This document shows positions 6,387-10,132 of a stretch of DNA of 10,132 nt, in pieces. Under the pieces are notes generated by a model. It had not been told where the DNA came from, ran no database searches, and saw nothing but the letters and a program-made list of their open reading frames with translations. Each line of letters starts with the position of its first letter. Position 1 is the first letter of the stretch. Source of the stretch: Clostridiales bacterium (GTDB taxonomy: Bacteria; Bacillota; Clostridia; Lachnospirales; WQUN01); NCBI GenBank assembly GCA_031254075.1, contig JAIRVD010000092.1, positions 1 to 10,132 on the forward strand, given 5' to 3'. A program made the position numbers and the translations under genes.

Positions 6387-6392
6387 CTTGAC

Positions 6393-7121
6393 ATGATGCA
6401 GCAACAAAAAATTGCGGCAATGACAAAGCTCGCACTTTATGATAAACACGAGGGCGCGGCAGACCGTGCGGCAAATGAGTATTTTAGGCATGATTATATT
6501 TATAAGAAAAACATAGGCACGCGGATTTCTGTTGGAATCGGCGCAGTTGTGATTCTTGCAATTCACTGGCTGCGCATTATTTTCGTGGAAGGCGTGGGAA
6601 TTTTTGATTTAAATATTCAAACGATTGGAACGGAAACGATTTTATTTATTGTGGCGGTTGTGGCGTTGTACTCGCTCATTGGAACGATTCAAGGCACGCG
6701 CGAATATTATCTTGTACAAAAACGCTTACAGCAATATCAAGGCACCCTGCGTTTTTTGGAAAATCTTGAAAACAAACGTACCGAAAAACCTGCGGAAGAA
6801 GTATCGCAGGATACACAAAAACGTCCGCGTCCGATTACAAGGCAAGAGTCGCTTGAAGCCCGCCGAGAAGAACGCGCCGCGCAACGAAAAGCGCGGGAAG
6901 TTTCATTGCGTGACATTGACGCGTCAACGCGCCGTACTCCCGTTGTTCGCGAAGCAAAAAAAGATATCGACCCGCTTGCGAATGTATCCGCACGCGCACG
7001 CGCAACAACCCGTCCGCGAACCGTCGCTCCGCTTACGCAACGCGCAACGCGCGTTCGCGTTTCAACAAGCGACCGCGACGCTCCGCTGTTAAGAACGCCC
7101 ACAAATCTCGATGAAGTGTGA
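6393..7121 (+). CDS. Two-helix membrane protein with a basic tail, unknown function, upstream of cdaA
   Basis: I cannot name this 242-residue protein. A charged N-terminal segment carries KLALYDKHEGAADRA and YFRHDYIYKKN. Two hydrophobic helices follow, about 44-66 and 82-100, then TIQGTREYYLVQKRLQQYQ (98-116). This leads into a long hydrophilic stretch rich in Lys, Arg and Glu (about 105-172) that looks helical or coiled. The last part (about 178-235) is rich in Arg, Thr, Ala and Pro and is probably disordered. Both helices flank a short loop, so both ends are likely cytoplasmic. The YFRHDYIYKKN segment and the helix pair resemble hypothetical proteins I recall from Clostridia genomes, where the tail varies. 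The gene leads an operon with another membrane protein, cdaA and cdaR, so a link to c-di-AMP or the cell envelope is an inference from position only. The start at ATG 6393 follows the ribosome binding site; ATG 6372 would add seven residues. Confidence 0.82.
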   Translation: MMQQQKIAAMTKLALYDKHEGAADRAANEYFRHDYIYKKNIGTRISVGIGAVVILAIHWLRIIFVEGVGIFDLNIQTIGTETILFIVAVVALYSLIGTIQGTREYYLVQKRLQQYQGTLRFLENLENKRTEKPAEEVSQDTQKRPRPITRQESLEARREERAAQRKAREVSLRDIDASTRRTPVVREAKKDIDPLANVSARARATTRPRTVAPLTQRATRVRVSTSDRDAPLLRTPTNLDEV

Positions 7122-7142
7122 AAATTCGTTAAGCGAATTTTT
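7121..7142 (+). terminator. Small AT-rich hairpin after the first membrane-protein gene
   Basis: AAAATTCG (7121-7128) and CGAATTTT (7134-7141) form an 8-bp stem with a 5-nt loop, overlapping the stop codon's last base and ending in a short T-run. Few GC pairs make it weak. It could partly end transcription or protect the first gene's mRNA. Confidence 0.35.
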
Positions 7143-7160
7143 CATACCAATATTTGCGCC

Positions 7161-7175
7161 GCCGCCGAAGGCGGC
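7161..7175 (+). other. GC-rich hairpin between the two membrane-protein genes
   Basis: GCCGCC (7161-7166), loop GAA, GGCGGC (7170-7175) is a perfect 6-bp GC stem in the 78-nt intercistronic gap. It lies 7 nt before the AAGGAG of the next gene and has no T-run after it. It could act as an mRNA processing or stability element. Confidence 0.45.
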
Positions 7176-7199
7176 ATGAATTAAGGAGCAATATCATTT

Positions 7200-8231
7200 A
7201 TGGAAACGCTGTTAATCGCACGTGAAGAAACCGTAAAGTTTTTCAAACGTTTTGAAGTTTTTATCATGCCCTTTTTAAAGTTTTTCTTAGGGTTTTATGT
7301 ATTTAGCTCGTTAAATTCAATCGAACAAATTCATCCCGCGCTCGCGCCGCTTACGGAATCCGTTTCGCCCGGGCTGTTAAGCTTGCTTTTCGCGGTGCTT
7401 TTCGTCGTAATGCCGATGAATATGACTTGGATGATTATTATTTTAACGATAACGGTTCAGTTTTCTTCTAATATACAGGTTGCGATTGCCGTTTTTATTT
7501 TTTTAATGCTTATATTTCTTTTTTACGCAAGAATGGCTACGAAGGAGTCCATTCTTATTATTTTTACGATAATTGCGTTCCGATTTAATGTTCCGTATCT
7601 TGTTCCGATTATCGCGGGGCTTTATTTTCCTGTTACTGCTGTAATTCCCGTGACTGTCGGCGTTTTTGTAAACGCGCAAATCGGCGGACTCAATCGGTTG
7701 CTTTCGCCGACTGCCTCAACCGCGGTATCCGCCGACAGGGAATTAACCGAAATTTTAACCGAATTACCCGGCGCGTTTTCCGAAGTTTATACAACGGTTA
7801 TGGGAAGTTTCTCGTTGTCAACCTCCGCATGGATTTTTACCGCAATAATTTTCGCGATGGTAATTGTGCTTGTTCACTTCGTAAGCCGACAAGCAATTGA
7901 CTTTTCAAAGGAAATTGCAATCGGGCTCGGTTGCGTTATGACAATTTTCGGTTTTATTATTTCCGTTTTGTTCGCGAGTGGCTCGGCAAATATCGGCTTA
8001 ATGATTATCGGCACAATTGTTTGCGGCATTCTTGCATACATCATAAGATTTTTCGACGGCGTTCTGGATTATCAACGCGCGGAATCCGTTCAGTTCGAAG
8101 ACGATAAAAATTATTATCACGTTCGAATCGTTCCGAAAGTCATCATGACGAAATCACAACGCTCGGTGAAACGCATTCGTCCGCAGCTTCCCGAAAATCC
8201 GCTCGAAGACGAACCGATTGACGAGGAATAA
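7200..8231 (+). CDS. Polytopic membrane protein, unknown function, directly upstream of cdaA
   Basis: I cannot assign a function to this 343-residue integral membrane protein. After a charged N-terminus there are about seven to nine hydrophobic segments: roughly 20-38, 57-88 (probably two), 92-110, 116-127, 131-158, 210-228, 237-260 and 263-283. A hydrophilic loop (about 160-208, including SADRELTEILTELPGAFSEV) splits them into two halves. The C-terminal cytoplasmic tail has ESVQFEDDKNYYHVRIVPKV (295-314), which looks constrained and resembles tails I recall in unnamed Clostridia membrane proteins. It then ends in an acidic, Pro-containing stretch. No transporter signature or catalytic motif is evident. 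The start ATG 7200 follows AAGGAG at 11 nt. Only 3 nt separate its stop from cdaA, so the two are almost certainly co-translated. A role with CdaA in membrane or envelope homeostasis is an inference from that spacing. Confidence 0.85.
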   Translation: METLLIAREETVKFFKRFEVFIMPFLKFFLGFYVFSSLNSIEQIHPALAPLTESVSPGLLSLLFAVLFVVMPMNMTWMIIILTITVQFSSNIQVAIAVFIFLMLIFLFYARMATKESILIIFTIIAFRFNVPYLVPIIAGLYFPVTAVIPVTVGVFVNAQIGGLNRLLSPTASTAVSADRELTEILTELPGAFSEVYTTVMGSFSLSTSAWIFTAIIFAMVIVLVHFVSRQAIDFSKEIAIGLGCVMTIFGFIISVLFASGSANIGLMIIGTIVCGILAYIIRFFDGVLDYQRAESVQFEDDKNYYHVRIVPKVIMTKSQRSVKRIRPQLPENPLEDEPIDEE

Positions 8232-8234
8232 ACC

Positions 8235-9086
8235 ATGTTTGGAAATTTCAGCGACCGATTAGTTGAAACTTTTAACATTCCCGCATTTAATTTGCCGACA
8301 TTCGGGCCGGCGCAAATGCTTGATATTTTAATTGTTGCGGTTCTTTTGTATTTAATCACGCGCTGGATTAGGCGAACTCAAGCTTGGGTTTTGCTTCGCG
8401 GACTTGTTGTTGTTTTAATCATCGCGGTTCTCGCAAGCGTTTTCGAATTAATCGCCGTTCAGTGGATTCTTAACAACGCCATCAGCATGGGGCTTGTGGT
8501 TGTTGTTATTTTATTTCAGCCGGAATTGCGAAAAGCTCTCGAACAACTCGGGCGCGGTCAATATCTCATTCATTTGAAAGACGAGGGCGAACAGAAAGTT
8601 CATACATCCGCGCATACCGTGGAAGAAATCATCAAAGCAACACGCTCGCTTTCAAAAAAGTTAAACGGCGCGCTAATCGTGCTCGAAAACGAATTCGATA
8701 TAAGCGAACACGAACGCCGCGGCATTCCGCTTGACGCGCAGGTGAGTGTTCAACTTCTTTTAAATATTTTCGAAAAAAACGCTCCTCTGCATGACGGCGC
8801 GGTTATCATTCGCAATAATCGCGTAAGCTCCGCCTCGTGCATTCTTCCGCTGACTTCAGAATCAATTGACGAAAACCTCGGCACCCGCCACCGCGCCGCC
8901 GTCGGAATCTCCGAAGTCTCCGACGCCCGCGTAGTCGTAGTCAGCGAAGAAACCGGCACAATCTCCCTCGTAATCGACGGAAAACTCACCCGCAATATCT
9001 CTGAAAACCAAATGCGCGAACTGCTTATCTGGGGCGTACCGGCGAAATCGCGGTTTTCGATTTTTAAAAGTAGGAGGAAAAAATGA
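8235..9086 (+). CDS. cdaA: Diadenylate cyclase CdaA (membrane-bound c-di-AMP synthase)
   Basis: This 283-residue protein is CdaA (DacA/YbbP), which condenses two ATP molecules to cyclic di-AMP, the second messenger controlling potassium and osmolyte transport and wall homeostasis in Gram-positives. Three N-terminal membrane helices (about 28-42, 51-68 and 72-94) precede FQPELRKALEQLGRG (94-108), the usual link to the cyclase domain. The DAC (DisA_N) domain covers about 125-245. It has GIPLDAQVSVQLLLNIF (163-179), the metal/ATP motif PLHDGAVII (184-192; Asp187-Gly-Ala), the motif GTRHRAAVGISE (216-227) and VVSEETGTIS (235-244). The length is usual and all active-site residues appear present. 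The start ATG 8235 follows GAGGA at 7 nt. It begins 3 nt after the previous gene and overlaps cdaR by 4 nt. I am highly confident of the call. Confidence 0.97.
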   Translation: MFGNFSDRLVETFNIPAFNLPTFGPAQMLDILIVAVLLYLITRWIRRTQAWVLLRGLVVVLIIAVLASVFELIAVQWILNNAISMGLVVVVILFQPELRKALEQLGRGQYLIHLKDEGEQKVHTSAHTVEEIIKATRSLSKKLNGALIVLENEFDISEHERRGIPLDAQVSVQLLLNIFEKNAPLHDGAVIIRNNRVSSASCILPLTSESIDENLGTRHRAAVGISEVSDARVVVVSEETGTISLVIDGKLTRNISENQMRELLIWGVPAKSRFSIFKSRRKK

Positions 9087-10132
9087 AATACGCAAAAAAA
9101 TTTTTCTCCACGCTTTTTGAGGATTTGCATTGGAAGCTACTCGCGCTTGCGGCGGCGAGTATTATTTGGTTTATCGGAATGAACATGAGCGACCCGTATC
9201 AGAATTTAATTGTGTCGCCGCGATTGCAATTGGAAAATATAGAAATTATGGAGAGCGTGGGCATTGTAGTTTTAAATGAGGACGCGCTGAGGGATATAAA
9301 TGTTTCGGTTTTGGTGCGCGCGTTGCGAAGCGATATGGATAAGCTTCGTGCGGCGATGGCTGACCCCGAGCAGCTTTCGGCATTTGTGGAAGTCAGCGTG
9401 GATTTTCGTGCGATAGACACGGACGCGGTTGCTGCGGCGGACGGGGTTTCCACGCAAATGCTTCGAATAAGTCCGAATTTGCAAGCGGGTTTTGAGCATT
9501 TGTCAATCAATCCCGTTCACATCGGGGTTGCCTTGGACATGTCGGGGCGTCAGGTTTTTAGTGTGCAAACGATTCAATACGGCGATGTTCCGCCCGGGTT
9601 CGAATTACAGCATATACGGCTTGAAAACGAGCATGTAACGGTGCGCGGTTCGCGTTCGGATTTGCGAATGATATCGCTTGTTCAGGCCACAGTTGACATA
9701 ACGCGCGTCCATGAAGACGCTGAAATCACTGTTCCGTTTCGTGTAATTGATATCAATGGTGAAGATATGACCGACCGCGTTCAGTTAAACGTTGTTGAAA
9801 CCACCGCGTACGTTCGTATTTGGCAGGTGCGTGAAGCGGAAATTCGTTTACGCGGGACAGGCTCGCCCGCAAGCGGTTTTGCTTTTGCCGGAATTCCCGG
9901 AGATATTCAAACCGTAGAAATCGTCGGGCCGGAAGAATTGCTTGATGAAATCGAATACATCCACGCCGAAGTGGATTTAACAGGTGCGTCCGCAAATATT
10001 TTGCAAACGCTTGACATCACGGAATGGCTTCCCGACGGAATTTTACTGCGCGAAGGCGAACAATCCGAAATAAACATCACCGCACGCATCGAACCCATCG
10101 AAGAGCGCACTTTCACCGTGCCGCGCGGAAAT
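9083..10132 (+). CDS. cdaR: CdaR, YbbR-domain regulator of CdaA (partial, runs off right edge)
   Basis: The frame opens at ATG 9083, which overlaps the cdaA stop as ATGA, with AGGAGG 5 nt upstream. It stays open for 350 codons to the end of the window. CdaR (YbbR) is a membrane-anchored extracytoplasmic protein that binds CdaA and modulates c-di-AMP synthesis. The N-terminus MKYAKKFFSTLFEDLHWKLL is followed by one membrane helix (about 19-35), leaving the rest outside. Repeated beta-rich YbbR-type modules follow. The first, less clear, covers about 37-147. One covers about 148-245, with IQYGDVPPGFELQHIRLEN and VTVRGSRSDLRMI. Another covers about 248-337, with FAFAGIPGDIQTVEIVGPEE and DITEWLPDGILL. 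In many Bacillota glmM comes next, and it may lie just past the edge. The call rests on domain pattern and adjacency to cdaA. Confidence 0.93.
   Translation, partial: MKYAKKFFSTLFEDLHWKLLALAAASIIWFIGMNMSDPYQNLIVSPRLQLENIEIMESVGIVVLNEDALRDINVSVLVRALRSDMDKLRAAMADPEQLSAFVEVSVDFRAIDTDAVAAADGVSTQMLRISPNLQAGFEHLSINPVHIGVALDMSGRQVFSVQTIQYGDVPPGFELQHIRLENEHVTVRGSRSDLRMISLVQATVDITRVHEDAEITVPFRVIDINGEDMTDRVQLNVVETTAYVRIWQVREAEIRLRGTGSPASGFAFAGIPGDIQTVEIVGPEELLDEIEYIHAEVDLTGASANILQTLDITEWLPDGILLREGEQSEINITARIEPIEERTFTVPRGN

Noticed and set aside
6330..6566. Cys/His-containing minus-strand frame of 78 residues between dnaG and the membrane-protein gene
   Set aside because: Most of it is antisense to the supported gene at 6393-7121. 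The Cys/His spacing shows no regular zinc-binding pattern and no ribosome binding site stands out.
9199..9510. Minus-strand frames at 9199-9510, 9753-9995 and 9907-10116
   Set aside because: They are antisense to the continuous cdaR frame, which has a strong ribosome binding site, a membrane anchor and YbbR-type modules.

Overview
The window reads as a core chromosomal segment of a Bacillota (Firmicutes) bacterium, most likely a Clostridia-type lineage. The evidence is the gene order dnaG - sigma-70 - trmK - nif3, which matches the macromolecular-synthesis operon of Bacillus and Clostridium; the presence of TrmK, a mostly Gram-positive tRNA methyltransferase; the cdaA-cdaR pair for c-di-AMP; and strong AGGAGG-like ribosome binding sites. 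I see no mobile element, CRISPR array, tRNA or rRNA. The genus cannot be named from this sequence.

Layout from left to right. (1) Bases 2-316, plus strand: the C-terminal end of an RlmD/RumA-type 23S rRNA uracil-5 methyltransferase. (2) A hairpin at 318-348 lies between convergent genes. (3) 371-1771, minus strand: a strange 466-residue lipoprotein made almost entirely of Asn-, Arg- and Thr-rich degenerate repeats. (4) A hairpin with a U-tract sits just upstream of that lipoprotein's ribosome binding site, where the operon to its right should end. (5) 1948-6262, minus strand: a tight operon reading dnaG (primase), rpoD/sigA (housekeeping sigma factor), trmK (tRNA m1A22 methyltransferase) and a Nif3/DUF34 metal-binding protein. 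The last three genes overlap or nearly touch.

(6) A 130-bp divergent intergenic region separates dnaG from a plus-strand operon. (7) 6393 to the right edge, plus strand: two unnamed membrane proteins, then cdaA (diadenylate cyclase) and cdaR (YbbR-domain regulator of CdaA, running off the window). The last three genes are tightly packed: a 3-nt gap, then a 4-nt ATGA overlap.

The two operons share an upstream region but do different jobs: replication priming, transcription initiation and tRNA modification on the left, and c-di-AMP signalling (wall and osmotic homeostasis) on the right. The parts most worth study are the two unnamed membrane proteins in front of cdaA, which may be accessory to c-di-AMP signalling, and the repeat-built lipoprotein with its terminator-like leader. 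Several start codons were moved from the longest reading frame because a Shine-Dalgarno sequence points to an internal ATG (dnaG, nif3 and the first membrane protein).
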